From NCBI RefSeq assembly GCF_014652215.1, contig NZ_BMYJ01000005.1:290349-354348 (forward strand): a stretch of DNA of 64,000 nucleotides, in the 5' to 3' direction. A program made the position numbers and the translations under genes. The first letter of the stretch is position 1, and every line of letters starts with the position of its first letter. Positions 54,482-64,000 of the stretch are shown piece after piece. The notes under the pieces are model-generated. The model saw only the letters and a program-made list of their open reading frames with translations, was not told the origin of the DNA and made no database searches. This stretch comes from Neogemmobacter tilapiae (GTDB taxonomy: Bacteria > Pseudomonadota > Alphaproteobacteria > Rhodobacterales > Rhodobacteraceae).

Positions 54482-57400
54482 ATGAACCAGGAACTCACGA
54501 CGAACCCGTTCAACCCGGTTGCCCCCGTCAAGACCTTTGACGAAATCAAGATTAGCCTGGCCTCGCCCGAGCGGATCCTTTCGTGGTCGTATGGCGAGAT
54601 CAAGAAGCCGGAAACGATCAACTACCGGACCTTTAAACCCGAACGGGACGGGCTGTTCTGCGCCCGGATCTTTGGGCCGATCAAGGACTACGAATGCCTT
54701 TGCGGCAAGTACAAGCGCATGAAATATCGCGGCGTTGTCTGCGAAAAATGCGGTGTTGAGGTCACGCTGCAAAAGGTGCGGCGCGAACGGATGGGCCATA
54801 TCGAACTGGCGGCACCCGTTGCGCATATCTGGTTCCTGAAATCGCTGCCGTCGCGGATCGGGCTGATGCTCGACATGACGCTGCGCGATCTGGAACGCAT
54901 TCTGTATTTCGAAAACTATGTCGTCATCGAACCGGGTCTGACTGACCTGTCCTATGGTCAGCTGATGACCGAGGAAGAGTATCTGGATGCGCAAGACACC
55001 TATGGCGCGGATGCTTTCACCGCGAACATCGGGGCCGAAGCGATCCGCGAGATGCTGGCGAACATCGATCTGGATCAGACCGCGGAAACCCTGCGGGAAG
55101 AGCTGAAAGAGGCGACGGGCGAGCTGAAGCCGAAAAAGATCATCAAGCGGCTGAAGATTGTCGAGTCGTTCTTGGAATCCGGCAACCGGCCGGAGTGGAT
55201 GGTTCTGACCGTGCTGCCGGTGATCCCGCCGGAGCTGCGCCCGCTGGTGCCGCTGGACGGGGGCCGCTTTGCGACCTCTGACCTGAACGACCTGTATCGT
55301 CGGGTCATTAACCGGAACAACCGTCTGAAGCGGCTGATCGAATTGCGGGCGCCCGATATCATCGTGCGCAACGAAAAGCGGATGCTGCAAGAAGCGGTCG
55401 ATGCGCTGTTTGACAACGGCCGTCGGGGCCGGGTGATCACGGGCACGAACAAGCGCCCGCTGAAATCTTTGTCCGACATGCTGAAAGGCAAACAGGGCCG
55501 TTTCCGTCAGAACTTGCTTGGCAAACGGGTGGACTTCTCGGGCCGTTCGGTCATCGTGACCGGGCCGGAACTGAAGCTTCACCAGTGCGGCCTGCCGAAG
55601 AAGATGGCTTTGGAGCTGTTCAAGCCGTTCATCTATTCGCGACTGGAGGCCAAAGGGCTTTCCAGTACCGTGAAGCAGGCGAAAAAGCTGGTGGAAAAGG
55701 AACGTCCCGAGGTTTGGGATATCCTGGACGAAGTGATCCGCGAACATCCGGTTCTGCTGAACCGGGCCCCCACGCTACACCGTCTGGGGATTCAGGCGTT
55801 CGAGCCGATCCTGATCGAAGGCAAGGCAATCCAGCTGCACCCGCTGGTCTGTTCGGCCTTTAACGCCGACTTTGACGGCGACCAGATGGCTGTTCACGTG
55901 CCGCTTTCGCTGGAAGCCCAGCTGGAAGCGCGTGTTCTGATGATGTCGACGAACAACGTTCTGTCGCCCGCCAACGGCGCGCCGATCATTGTTCCGTCGC
56001 AGGACATGGTTCTTGGGCTTTACTACACGACCATGGAACGCAAGGGCATGGTCGGCGAAGGCATGGCCTTTGCCGATGTCGAAGAAGTAGAACACGCCCT
56101 GGCCGCCGGGGCCGTGCATCTGCACGCCCGGATCAAGGCGCGGATCAAGCAGATCGACGAAACCGGCAACGAAGTCTGGAAGCGTTACGAGACGACCCCC
56201 GGTCGTCTGCGTCTGGGCAACCTGCTGCCACTGAACGCGAAAGCGCCGTTCGAACTGGTGAACCGCCTGCTGCGGAAGAAAGACGTGCAGAACGTCATCG
56301 ACACCGTCTACCGCTATTGCGGGCAGAAAGAGTCGGTCATTTTCTGCGACCAGATCATGACGATGGGCTTCCGCGAAGCCTTCCGCGCCGGGATTTCGTT
56401 CGGCAAGGACGACATGGTGATCCCGGACAGCAAGTGGGAAATCGTGAATGACGTCAAGGAACAGGTGGCTGGTTTTGAACAACAGTATCTGGACGGTCTG
56501 ATCACGCAGGGCGAGAAATACAACAAGGTTGTCGATGCCTGGTCCAAGTGCAACGACAAGGTGACCGAGGCGATGATGGCCACCATTTCGGCGGTGCGTC
56601 ATGATGACAACGGTTCGGAACGTGAACCGAACTCGGTCTATATGATGGCCCACTCTGGGGCGCGGGGTTCCGTGACCCAGATGAAGCAGCTGGGCGCGAT
56701 GCGCGGCCTGATGGCGAAACCTTCGGGCGAAATCATCGAAACGCCGATCATCTCGAACTTCAAGGAAGGTCTGACCGTTCTTGAATACTTCAACTCGACC
56801 CATGGCGCGCGGAAAGGTCTGTCGGACACCGCGCTGAAAACCGCGAACTCGGGCTATCTGACGCGGCGTCTGGTGGACGTGGCGCAGGATTGCATCGTGC
56901 GTGTCCATGACTGCGGCACCGAAAACGCGATCACGGCGGAAGCGGCGGTGAACGATGGGGAACTGGTCCTGTCGCTGGCCGAACGCGTGCTGGGCCGTGT
57001 GGCGGCCGATGACATCGTGGTGCCGGGCACCGACGAGGTGATCGTGGCGCGCGGCGAAGTGATCGACGAACGCAAAGCCGACGCCATTGATCAGGCCCAT
57101 GTGCAGACCGCCCGCATCCGTTCGCCGCTGACCTGCGAAGCGGAAGAGGGTGTTTGCGCGCAATGCTATGGTCGTGACTTGGCACGGGGCACCTTGGTGA
57201 ACATCGGCGAAGCCGTGGGGATCATCGCAGCCCAGTCCATCGGCGAGCCGGGCACGCAGCTGACGATGCGGACCTTCCACATCGGTGGCGTGGCGCAGGG
57301 TGGGCAACAGTCCTTCCTCGAAGCCAGCCAAGAGGGCAAGATCGAGTTCCGCAACACCAACCTGCTGGCCAATGTGGCCGGCGAAAACATCGTGGTTGGC

Positions 57401-58723
57401 CGGAACATGCAGATTGCCATCCTGGATGAGACCGGGGCAGAACGCGCCGCGCACAAGTTGACTTACGGGGCCAAGGTGCATGTCACCGACGGTCAGGCGG
57501 TCAAGCGTGGGACCAAGCTGTTCGAGTGGGATCCCTATACCCTGCCGATCATCGCCGAAAAGGGCGGTGTGGCGCGCTTTGTGGATCTGATCAGCGGCAT
57601 CTCGGTGCGGGACGAAACCGACGAAGCGACAGGCATGACGCAGAAGATCGTAACCGATTGGCGTTCCGCGCCGAAAGGCAACGAACTGAAGCCCGAGGTC
57701 ATCATCATGAACCCGGAAACGGGGGAACCGGTGCGCAACGACGCGGGCAATCCGATCACCTATCCGATGTCGGTGGACGCAATCCTTTCGGTGGAAGACG
57801 GTCAGGAACTGCGTCCGGGCGACGTGGTGGCCCGTATTCCGCGCGAAGGGGCCAAGACCAAGGACATCACCGGGGGTCTGCCGCGCGTGGCCGAACTGTT
57901 CGAAGCCCGCCGTCCGAAAGATCACGCGATCATCGCCGAAAGCGATGGCTATGTGCGCTTCGGCAAGGACTATAAGAACAAACGTCGGATCACGGTGGAA
58001 CCCGTCGATGAAACGCTGACGCCGATGGAATACATGATCCCGAAAGGGAAACATATTCCGGTGCAGGAAGGCGACTTCGTCCAGAAGGGCGATTACATCA
58101 TGGACGGCAACCCCGCGCCGCATGACATCCTGCGGATCATGGGGATCGAGGCCTTGGCCAACTACATGATCGACGAAGTGCAGGACGTTTATCGGCTGCA
58201 AGGCGTGAAGATCAACGACAAGCACATCGAAGTCATCGTGCGGCAGATGCTGCAAAAGTTCGAAGTGCTGGATTCGGGTGAAACCACGTTGCTGAAAGGC
58301 GAACAGGTCGAAAAGATCGAACTGGACGAGGAAAACGCCAAGGCACGGGCCCGTGGCCTGCGCGAGGCCAAGGCCGAGCCGGTTCTGCTGGGGATCACCA
58401 AGGCGTCGCTGCAAACCCGCAGCTTCATCTCGGCGGCCTCGTTCCAGGAAACGACGCGGGTGCTGACCGAAGCCTCGGTTCAAGGCAAGCGCGACAAACT
58501 TGTCGGTCTGAAAGAGAACGTGATCGTGGGCCGTCTGATCCCGGCAGGGACGGGTGGGGCCACTTCGCGGATCAAGAAGATCGCCACCGACCGCGATCAG
58601 ACGGTGATCGACGCCCGCCGCTCCGAAGCCGAGGCGGCCGTGGCCTTGGCCGCGCCGATGGCGGTTTTTGAGGACGACGCTGATAGCGGGCTGGTGGAAA
58701 CCGTGGAGAGCCGGGAAGAGTAA
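54482..58723 (+). CDS. rpoC: DNA-directed RNA polymerase subunit beta prime
   Basis: A 1413-residue beta-prime subunit. The first zinc site is [19 protein letters not shown] and the active-site magnesium triad is [12 protein letters not shown]. The trigger-loop region is in [16 protein letters not shown], and the second zinc site is [13 protein letters not shown]. It begins [12 protein letters not shown], as in alphaproteobacteria. It is followed by a strong terminator, so the operon ends here. Confidence 0.99.
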   Translation: MNQELTTNPFNPVAPVKTFDEIKISLASPERILSWSYGEIKKPETINYRTFKPERDGLFCARIFGPIKDYECLCGKYKRMKYRGVVCEKCGVEVTLQKVRRERMGHIELAAPVAHIWFLKSLPSRIGLMLDMTLRDLERILYFENYVVIEPGLTDLSYGQLMTEEEYLDAQDTYGADAFTANIGAEAIREMLANIDLDQTAETLREELKEATGELKPKKIIKRLKIVESFLESGNRPEWMVLTVLPVIPPELRPLVPLDGGRFATSDLNDLYRRVINRNNRLKRLIELRAPDIIVRNEKRMLQEAVDALFDNGRRGRVITGTNKRPLKSLSDMLKGKQGRFRQNLLGKRVDFSGRSVIVTGPELKLHQCGLPKKMALELFKPFIYSRLEAKGLSSTVKQAKKLVEKERPEVWDILDEVIREHPVLLNRAPTLHRLGIQAFEPILIEGKAIQLHPLVCSAFNADFDGDQMAVHVPLSLEAQLEARVLMMSTNNVLSPANGAPIIVPSQDMVLGLYYTTMERKGMVGEGMAFADVEEVEHALAAGAVHLHARIKARIKQIDETGNEVWKRYETTPGRLRLGNLLPLNAKAPFELVNRLLRKKDVQNVIDTVYRYCGQKESVIFCDQIMTMGFREAFRAGISFGKDDMVIPDSKWEIVNDVKEQVAGFEQQYLDGLITQGEKYNKVVDAWSKCNDKVTEAMMATISAVRHDDNGSEREPNSVYMMAHSGARGSVTQMKQLGAMRGLMAKPSGEIIETPIISNFKEGLTVLEYFNSTHGARKGLSDTALKTANSGYLTRRLVDVAQDCIVRVHDCGTENAITAEAAVNDGELVLSLAERVLGRVAADDIVVPGTDEVIVARGEVIDERKADAIDQAHVQTARIRSPLTCEAEEGVCAQCYGRDLARGTLVNIGEAVGIIAAQSIGEPGTQLTMRTFHIGGVAQGGQQSFLEASQEGKIEFRNTNLLANVAGENIVVGRNMQIAILDETGAERAAHKLTYGAKVHVTDGQAVKRGTKLFEWDPYTLPIIAEKGGVARFVDLISGISVRDETDEATGMTQKIVTDWRSAPKGNELKPEVIIMNPETGEPVRNDAGNPITYPMSVDAILSVEDGQELRPGDVVARIPREGAKTKDITGGLPRVAELFEARRPKDHAIIAESDGYVRFGKDYKNKRRITVEPVDETLTPMEYMIPKGKHIPVQEGDFVQKGDYIMDGNPAPHDILRIMGIEALANYMIDEVQDVYRLQGVKINDKHIEVIVRQMLQKFEVLDSGETTLLKGEQVEKIELDEENAKARARGLREAKAEPVLLGITKASLQTRSFISAASFQETTRVLTEASVQGKRDKLVGLKENVIVGRLIPAGTGGATSRIKKIATDRDQTVIDARRSEAEAAVALAAPMAVFEDDADSGLVETVESREE

Positions 58724-58750
58724 GCCCGGTTCCTACGCGGTGTATTGATC

Positions 58751-58789
58751 AGGTCCGGCAAGGCAACAGCCTTGCCGGACCTTTCCTTT
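58751..58789 (+). terminator. Strong rho-independent terminator after rpoC
   Basis: AGGTCCGGCAAGGC (58751-58764), loop AACA, GCCTTGCCGGACCT (58769-58782): fourteen perfect pairs followed by TTCCTTT. It starts 27 bases after the rpoC stop. Confidence 0.93.
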
Positions 58790-58820
58790 GACCGCTATGC
58801 AGAAGGGCAGGGGGCAGCGA

Positions 58821-59645
58821 ATGACCAAGCGATTGCAGGTTCTGGGACTATGCCGATTTTCCTATCTGGCGATCGGCGGCTTCAAACAGGCTCAGCCCAG
58901 CCTGGCCGCGCAGCGCGCATTTCTTTATGATCCAGCCCGTTTGGATCGGCGGTTCGGCTGGTTCACCCATGTTACGCTGCCAGCCCTGCGGGCACAAACC
59001 GACGCAGATTTCACCCTGATCGTGCTGACGGGCCGGGACTTCCCGCAATTTGACCGGTTGCGGGCGTTGGTTGCCGACATTCCCCAGATTCGTCTGGTGC
59101 AAGAAGACCCACTGCCGCACCGCGGTGTGTGCACCGCTGTTCTCCACGCGCAAATCGACGCTTTGGCCCAGGCCACAGCCCAGTTTCGTTTGGATGATGA
59201 CGATGCTGTCGCCGTCGACTTCGTGGCGCGGCTTCGGCAGGACTATCGGGCTCTTGTTGACCCGTTGATGGCCGGCGCTGGCAAGGCTGTGGCCTTGGAT
59301 TATTCATTCGGCATTACGCTGGATACTGGACAGACCGGGCATCTGATGTTGCATCCACAGATATCGCATCAGCATCCAGCGGCCTTGGCGCTATTTACCC
59401 CATCGGGTTTTCGCAATTCGGTGATGAGTTTCGCCCATCACAAACTCGGCCATTTCTTTCCGCTTCTGTCCCTAGCCGATCAGGTCATGTTTCTGCGGGG
59501 GCGGCATGCGGAAAACGACAGCCGCGATGCTGTGCGGGTTGGCACGCCAGTCGATCTGCCCGGTCCCCCCAAAAGGATCATGCGGGAAAGATTCGCCATC
59601 GATTTGGAAAAGCTTAGCCAAGAACTGGCCCGTCTCGCGCAATAG
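58821..59645 (+). CDS. Putative rhamnosyltransferase-family glycosyltransferase
   Basis: A 274-residue protein matching the 'putative rhamnosyl transferase' family. It begins LQVLGLCRFSYLAIGGFKQ and has FTLIVLTGRDFPQFDRL and a DxD-type block FRLDDDDAVAVDFV for nucleotide-sugar binding. The true donor and acceptor are unknown; Rhodobacterales genomes often have several such genes scattered outside sugar clusters. The ATG at 58821 follows GGGGGCAG. It is separated from rpoC by a terminator. Confidence 0.8.
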   Translation: MTKRLQVLGLCRFSYLAIGGFKQAQPSLAAQRAFLYDPARLDRRFGWFTHVTLPALRAQTDADFTLIVLTGRDFPQFDRLRALVADIPQIRLVQEDPLPHRGVCTAVLHAQIDALAQATAQFRLDDDDAVAVDFVARLRQDYRALVDPLMAGAGKAVALDYSFGITLDTGQTGHLMLHPQISHQHPAALALFTPSGFRNSVMSFAHHKLGHFFPLLSLADQVMFLRGRHAENDSRDAVRVGTPVDLPGPPKRIMRERFAIDLEKLSQELARLAQ

Positions 59646-59696
59646 GACTTTCGCCGGGCAGGGCAGGCTGATAGGCCAAATCGGAATTGCAATGGC

Positions 59697-60581
59697 GTGA
59701 ATCTCTTGTCCGACAATCTGCGTGGCATTCTCTTGATGAACCTGGCGATGCTGGTGTTCACACTGAACGATACGGCGATGAAGGCCGTGATGCAGACCAT
59801 GCCGCTGTTCCAGGCGATCACCCTGCGCGGCATTGTCACCACAGCCGGGCTTCTGATCATGGCGCTTGTGATGCGTCAATTGGTTCTGCTGCCGCCCGGC
59901 CGTGACATGGGCATCATGACCCTGCGTACCGCAGCCGAGGTGGCCGCAACCCTCACCTTCTTGACCGCCTTGCAACATATGGATCTCGCCAATCTTTCGG
60001 CCATCATGCAGTCGCTGCCCTTGGTCGTGACTCTGGCCGCCGCTCTGATCTTCAAGGAACGAATCGGTTGGCGTCGCCTGTCGGCCATTCTTGTGGGGTT
60101 CGTGGGCGTCATCCTGATCATCCAACCCGGAACCTCTGGATTTACGGTCTGGTCGCTGCTCGGCCTGGCCTCAGTTCTGACGGTCATGGTCCGCGACCTG
60201 GCCGCGCGGGGCGTTTCGTCCGCGGTCCCTTCCCTTACAGTGGCTCTCTGGGCCTCGCTCGCTGTCACAATCATGGGCGGCATCGGCATTCTTTTCGAGC
60301 AACCCGTGGCCTTGACCGGCTGGAACGCCCTTTTGCTGCTGGCCGCAGCAGCCAATCTGATCATCGGCTATCTGACCGTTGTCATGGTCATGCGGGCAGG
60401 CGATATCGGCCTGATCGCGCCTTTCCGCTATATGTCCCTTATCTGGGCCCTGATTGCCGGATGGCTGCTCTTCAACAGCCTGCCCGATGCCTTGACCCTG
60501 ATCGGGGCGACCATCGTTGTCGGCAGCGGCATCTTCACGCTTTTGCGCGAACGACATTTGAAACGCGCGGCCCGTGCATAG
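59697..60581 (+). CDS. DMT superfamily (EamA) transporter
   Basis: A 294-residue, ten-helix membrane protein with two EamA halves. Typical stretches are NDTAMKAVMQTMPLFQAITL, TLTFLTALQHMDLANLSAIM, FKERIGWRRLSAILVGFVGV and the second-half MRAGDIGLIAPFRYMSLIWA. The substrate is unknown. The start used is a GTG at 59697; an ATG at 59736 is possible but would cut into the first helix. It stands alone between the glycosyltransferase and the str operon. Confidence 0.87.
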   Translation: MNLLSDNLRGILLMNLAMLVFTLNDTAMKAVMQTMPLFQAITLRGIVTTAGLLIMALVMRQLVLLPPGRDMGIMTLRTAAEVAATLTFLTALQHMDLANLSAIMQSLPLVVTLAAALIFKERIGWRRLSAILVGFVGVILIIQPGTSGFTVWSLLGLASVLTVMVRDLAARGVSSAVPSLTVALWASLAVTIMGGIGILFEQPVALTGWNALLLLAAAANLIIGYLTVVMVMRAGDIGLIAPFRYMSLIWALIAGWLLFNSLPDALTLIGATIVVGSGIFTLLRERHLKRAARA

Positions 60582-60606
60582 CGGCCTTGCCGCCCATCAG
60601 CGCATG

Positions 60607-60635
60607 TTGACAGTCCGACAGACTCACCCTATACG
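60607..60635 (+). promoter_or_regulatory. Sigma70-type promoter of the str operon
   Basis: TTGACA at 60607-60612 and TATACG at 60630-60635 are separated by exactly 17 bases, a near-consensus vegetative promoter. Transcription would begin near 60642, leaving a leader of about 225 bases before rpsL. A second TTGACA at 60834 has no matching -10 at a usable distance. Confidence 0.75.
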
Positions 60636-60867
60636 CCCCCCATCCCAAGGGGCAGGTCCGCCCGAACTTTGGGATCAGATTGCTTGATGTGGTCATGATC
60701 CGGGCCGAAATGCCCCGATCCTCTGGAATTCCACCGCACCGCCCCCGCCAAAGGGGCAGGCCGCGGTTTTATCGTTTTGCGATTCGCGCAAAGCGACGTC
60801 GAGAAGCAGTGCGCCCGGGGCCGGGTGCGAGTATTGACAGCGCCGATGGCGCAAAAGGGGTATGTGA

Positions 60868-61239
60868 ATGCCGACGATCCAACAGCTTATCCGCAAGCCG
60901 CGGGAAGCCAACGTAAGAAAGTCCAAGTCGCAGCACTTGGAATCCTGCCCGCAAAAGCGTGGCGTCTGCACCCGCGTCTACACGACGACGCCGAAAAAGC
61001 CGAACTCCGCTATGCGGAAAGTGGCCAAGGTGCGCCTGACCAACGGTTTCGAGGTCATCAGCTACATTCCGGGCGAAAAGCACAACCTGCAAGAGCACTC
61101 GGTTGTTCTGATCCGCGGCGGCCGGGTAAAAGACCTTCCGGGCGTCCGCTACCACATCCTGCGCGGTGTGCTTGATACGCAAGGCGTCAAAGACCGTCGC
61201 CAGCGTCGTTCGAAATACGGCGCCAAGCGTCCGAAGTGA
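60868..61239 (+). CDS. rpsL: 30S ribosomal protein S12
   Basis: A 123-residue S12: [16 protein letters not shown], then [20 protein letters not shown] and [20 protein letters not shown]. The lysines where streptomycin resistance changes arise (PKKPNS and the K after DLP-upstream GRVK) are the usual wild-type residues. First gene of the str operon; the ribosome site is AAAAGGGG. Confidence 0.98.
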   Translation: MPTIQQLIRKPREANVRKSKSQHLESCPQKRGVCTRVYTTTPKKPNSAMRKVAKVRLTNGFEVISYIPGEKHNLQEHSVVLIRGGRVKDLPGVRYHILRGVLDTQGVKDRRQRRSKYGAKRPK

Positions 61240-61250
61240 GGATTTAAGAT

Positions 61251-61721
61251 ATGTCTCGTCGTCACGCCGCCGAAAAGCGCGAAATTCTGCCCGATGCCAA
61301 GTATGGCGACCGGGTTCTGACCAAGTTCATGAACAACCTGATGCTGGACGGCAAAAAATCCGTCGCTGAAAGCATCGTCTATGGTGCGCTGGACCGTGTC
61401 CAGTCGCGTCTGAAGCGCGAACCGATCGAGTGCTTCCACGAAGCGCTGGACAATGTGAAGCCGTCACTTGAAGTGCGCTCGCGCCGTGTGGGCGGGGCCA
61501 CCTATCAGGTTCCGGTCGAAGTGCGCGCCGAGCGCCGCGAGGCTCTGGCGATCCGCTGGCTGATCATCGCGGCCCGCAAGCGCAACGAAAACACCATGGA
61601 AGAGCGTCTGGCCGCCGAACTGTCGGATGCCGTGAACAACCGTGGTACCGCCGTGAAAAAGCGGGAAGACACCCACAAGATGGCCGATGCGAACAAAGCA
61701 TTCAGCCACTATCGCTGGTAA
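61251..61721 (+). CDS. rpsG: 30S ribosomal protein S7
   Basis: A 156-residue S7: [61 protein letters not shown] and [12 protein letters not shown] at the C-terminus. It nucleates assembly of the 30S head and binds 16S rRNA. It lies 11 bases after rpsL. Confidence 0.98.
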   Translation: MSRRHAAEKREILPDAKYGDRVLTKFMNNLMLDGKKSVAESIVYGALDRVQSRLKREPIECFHEALDNVKPSLEVRSRRVGGATYQVPVEVRAERREALAIRWLIIAARKRNENTMEERLAAELSDAVNNRGTAVKKREDTHKMADANKAFSHYRW

Positions 61722-61733
61722 GGGATTCCCAGA

Positions 61734-63857
61734 ATGGCACGCGATTACCCACTGACGCGCTATCGGAACTTCGGGATCATTGCCCATATCGACGCGGGCA
61801 AAACCACCACGTCCGAACGCATCCTGTATTACACAGGCAAGTCCCACAAAATCGGCGAAGTGCATGATGGCGCTGCGACGATGGACTGGATGGAGCAAGA
61901 GCAAGAGCGCGGGATCACCATCACGTCGGCGGCAACGACGACGTTCTGGAACCGCACCGTTGACTCGGGCGCAACCGGTTCTGCGGCGGACAAGTTCCGC
62001 TTCAACATCATCGACACCCCCGGCCACGTCGATTTCACCATCGAAGTCGAACGTTCGCTGGCCGTTCTGGACGGTGCTGTCGTTCTGCTGGACGGCAACG
62101 CTGGCGTTGAGCCGCAGACCGAAACCGTCTGGCGTCAGGCCGACCGCTACAAGGTTCCGCGGATCGTCTTTGTCAACAAAATGGACAAGACGGGCGCTGA
62201 CTTCCTGAAATGCGTTCGCATGATCAAGGACCGGACCGGTGCCAATGCCATGCCGATCGTTCTGCCCATCGGGGCCGAGGACAAGCTGGAAGGCATCATC
62301 GACCTGGTGACCATGGAAGAGTGGGTCTATCAGGGCGAAGATCTGGGTGCTTCCTGGGTTCGTCAGCCGATCCGTGCGGAACTCGTGGATGAAGCCCAGG
62401 AATGGCGCTTGAACCTCTTGGAAACCGCCGTCGGCCAAGACGATGCCGCGATGGAAGCCTATCTGGACGGCAAAGAGCCGACCGCCGAAGAACTGCGCGC
62501 GCTGATCCGCAAGGGGACGCTCGCCATTGACTTCATCCCGGTGATGGCTGGTTCCTCGTTCAAGAACAAAGGCGTTCAGCCCTTGCTCAACGCCGTGATC
62601 GACTATCTGCCCAGCCCGCTGGACGTCCCGGCTTACATGGGCTTTGCGCCGGGCGACGAGTCGGAAACCCGCAACATCGCCCGTTCGGCCGATGATGACC
62701 AACCCTTCTCGGGGCTGGCCTTCAAGATCATGAACGACCCCTTCGTCGGTTCCTTGACCTTTACCCGGATCTATTCGGGCAAGCTGGCCAAGGGCGATGC
62801 GATGCTGAACGCGACCAAGCAGCGCAAAGAGCGCGTTGGCCGTATGATGATGATGCACGCCATCGAGCGTGAAGAAATCACCGAAGCTTTTGCAGGCGAC
62901 ATCATCGCCTTGGGCGGTCTGAAGGAAACGACGACCGGTGACACGCTTTGCGATCCGGCAGCGCCTGTTGTTCTGGAAACCATGACCTTCCCGGTCCCGG
63001 TGATCGAGATCGCGGTCGAGCCGAAAACCAAAGCTGACCAAGAAAAGATGGGCATCGCTTTGGCCCGTCTGGCAGCAGAAGACCCGTCCTTCCGCGTCGA
63101 AACCGATCTGGAATCGGGCCAGACCATCATGAAGGGCATGGGCGAACTTCACCTCGATATCCTGGTTGACCGGATGCGTCGTGAGTTCAAGGTCGAGGCC
63201 AATATCGGTCAGCCGCAGGTGGCTTATCGCGAAACGATCTCGCGCGAGCATGAAATCGACTATACGCACAAGAAACAAACCGGTGGTACCGGCCAGTTCG
63301 CGCGCGTCAAGTTGGTGATCTCGCCGACGGAACCGGGCGAAGGCTATTCGTTCGAATCCAAGATCGTGGGCGGTGCGGTGCCGAAGGAATACATTCCTGG
63401 CGTCGAAAAAGGCATCAAGTCGGTCATGGACTCGGGTCCTTTGGCAGGCTTCCCGGTGATCGACTTCAAAGTGGCCCTGATCGACGGCGCATTCCACGAC
63501 GTTGACTCCTCGGTGCTGGCTTTTGAAATCGCTTCGCGGGCTGCAATGCGCGATGGTCTGAAAAAGGCCGGCGCAAAGCTGCTGGAACCGATCATGAAAG
63601 TCGAAGTGGTGACCCCGGAAGAATACACCGGCGGCGTCATCGGCGACCTGACCTCGCGTCGGGGCATGATCAACGGCCAGGACAGCCGCGGCAACGCGAA
63701 CGTCATCGCCGCTATGGTCCCGCTGGCCAACATGTTCGGCTATATCAACACGCTGCGCTCGATGACCTCGGGCCGTGCTGTGTTCTCGATGGAGTTCGAC
63801 CATTACGACACCGTTCCGGACAACCTGAGCCAGGAAATCCAGAAGAAATACGCATAA
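61734..63857 (+). CDS. fusA: Elongation factor G
   Basis: A 707-residue translational GTPase. G motifs are [15 protein letters not shown] (P-loop), [19 protein letters not shown] and NKMDKTGAD. Domains II-V follow, with the domain IV tip region [16 protein letters not shown] and the C-terminal [20 protein letters not shown]. It translocates tRNA and mRNA. It lies 12 bases after rpsG. The 84 bases after it contain a repeat described separately. Confidence 0.98.
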   Translation: MARDYPLTRYRNFGIIAHIDAGKTTTSERILYYTGKSHKIGEVHDGAATMDWMEQEQERGITITSAATTTFWNRTVDSGATGSAADKFRFNIIDTPGHVDFTIEVERSLAVLDGAVVLLDGNAGVEPQTETVWRQADRYKVPRIVFVNKMDKTGADFLKCVRMIKDRTGANAMPIVLPIGAEDKLEGIIDLVTMEEWVYQGEDLGASWVRQPIRAELVDEAQEWRLNLLETAVGQDDAAMEAYLDGKEPTAEELRALIRKGTLAIDFIPVMAGSSFKNKGVQPLLNAVIDYLPSPLDVPAYMGFAPGDESETRNIARSADDDQPFSGLAFKIMNDPFVGSLTFTRIYSGKLAKGDAMLNATKQRKERVGRMMMMHAIEREEITEAFAGDIIALGGLKETTTGDTLCDPAAPVVLETMTFPVPVIEIAVEPKTKADQEKMGIALARLAAEDPSFRVETDLESGQTIMKGMGELHLDILVDRMRREFKVEANIGQPQVAYRETISREHEIDYTHKKQTGGTGQFARVKLVISPTEPGEGYSFESKIVGGAVPKEYIPGVEKGIKSVMDSGPLAGFPVIDFKVALIDGAFHDVDSSVLAFEIASRAAMRDGLKKAGAKLLEPIMKVEVVTPEEYTGGVIGDLTSRRGMINGQDSRGNANVIAAMVPLANMFGYINTLRSMTSGRAVFSMEFDHYDTVPDNLSQEIQKKYA

Positions 63858-63864
63858 CCGGTGC

Positions 63865-63914
63865 GGCGGGGATCACCCCGCCCTACCACCCCGTAGGGTG
63901 GGCCCAAGCCCACC
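63865..63914. repeat. REP-like double-hairpin repeat between fusA and tuf
   Basis: Hairpin GGCGGGG-ATCA-CCCCGCC (63865-63882), then CTACCACCCCGTAGG, then hairpin GGTGGGC-CCAA-GCCCACC (63897-63914). The layout (hairpin, CCTAC, C-rich spacer, GTAGG, hairpin) is the same as at 54391-54441 between rpoB and rpoC. Confidence 0.75.
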
Positions 63915-63941
63915 GCAACCGAACGAACAGGAGATGCCATC

Positions 63942-64000
63942 ATGGCGAAGGCAAAGTTTGAACGCACGAAACCGCATGTGAACATCGGGACGATTGGTCA
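63942..64000 (+). CDS. tuf: Elongation factor Tu (N-terminal fragment)
   Basis: The window ends 59 bases into the gene. The visible start, MAKAKFERTKPHVNIGTIG, is the invariant N-terminus of bacterial EF-Tu. GGAGATG precedes it. It is the normal fourth gene of the str operon. Confidence 0.96.
   Translation, partial: MAKAKFERTKPHVNIGTIG

Noticed and set aside
55775..58483. 902-codon open frame on the minus strand opposite rpoC
   Set aside because: Antisense to rpoC with the same compositional look; no independent evidence.
60834..60866. Second promoter right before rpsL (TTGACA and TATGTG)
   Set aside because: The spacer would be 21 bases, too long for a sigma70 promoter.
61464..63803. 779-codon open frame on the minus strand opposite fusA
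   Set aside because: Antisense to rpsG/fusA; shadow of highly biased codons.

Overview
The window is chromosomal DNA of an alphaproteobacterium, most likely a member of the Rhodobacteraceae. The evidence is the high GC content, the general L-amino-acid transporter genes aapJ-aapQ-aapM, an ATP12-type chaperone, a phaA-phaB pair, a YdcH-type small protein, an alpha-2-macroglobulin/PBP1C pair, a TRAP-linked hexuronate operon and the order secE-nusG-rplKAJL-rpoBC followed by rpsL-rpsG-fusA-tuf. No rRNA, tRNA, CRISPR array, insertion sequence or prophage was found, and coding density is very high. No gap without a gene exceeds 300 bases.

Layout. 1-2657 (minus): amino-acid ABC importer aapJ, aapQ and the start of aapM. 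2872-8734 (minus): a run of six genes, DUF2087 protein, Lhr-like DEXH helicase, PdeM metallophosphoesterase, fluoride channel, RluC-type pseudouridine synthase and ATP12 chaperone. 8864-10383: DNA-3-methyladenine glycosylase diverging from a lone EAL protein. 10475-13434 (plus): phaA, phaB and a drug/metabolite transporter. 13412-18337: YdcH, tRNA/protein methyltransferase, DUF2007 protein, polyprenyl diphosphate synthase, amidase and a UbiH-type hydroxylase. 18339-25828 (minus): PBP1C and a PAN-domain alpha-2-macroglobulin. 25985-28549: a large hybrid histidine kinase.

28552-39012 is a catabolic locus for hexuronates. Nine minus-strand genes (uxaC, dctP, dctQ, dctM, kdgF, kduI, kduD, uxuB, uxuA) diverge from a GntR regulator and kdgK. 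A TRAP transporter imports the acid. UxaC-UxuB-UxuA convert glucuronate through fructuronate and mannonate to 2-keto-3-deoxygluconate (KDG). KdgF-KduI-KduD convert the unsaturated uronate released by polysaccharide lyases to the same KDG. KdgK then phosphorylates it to KDPG. The KDPG aldolase and any lyase lie outside the window.

39013-45895 holds recQ, a YggT protein, a thioesterase, and a plus-strand set of an MFS transporter, murein endopeptidase MepA, a phytase/esterase-like protein and a queuosine-precursor transporter. 45902-46563 carries the most unusual structure in the window: a 17-base perfect complement of the 16S rRNA 3' end, acting as an extended Shine-Dalgarno for an 18-codon ORF, followed by an intrinsic terminator immediately before the ribosome-rescue gene arfB. 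46632-58789 is the secE-to-rpoC transcription/translation block, with hairpins in several gaps and a strong terminator. 58821-60581 holds a glycosyltransferase and a transporter. 60607-64000 is the str operon, with a good sigma70-type promoter, truncated inside tuf.
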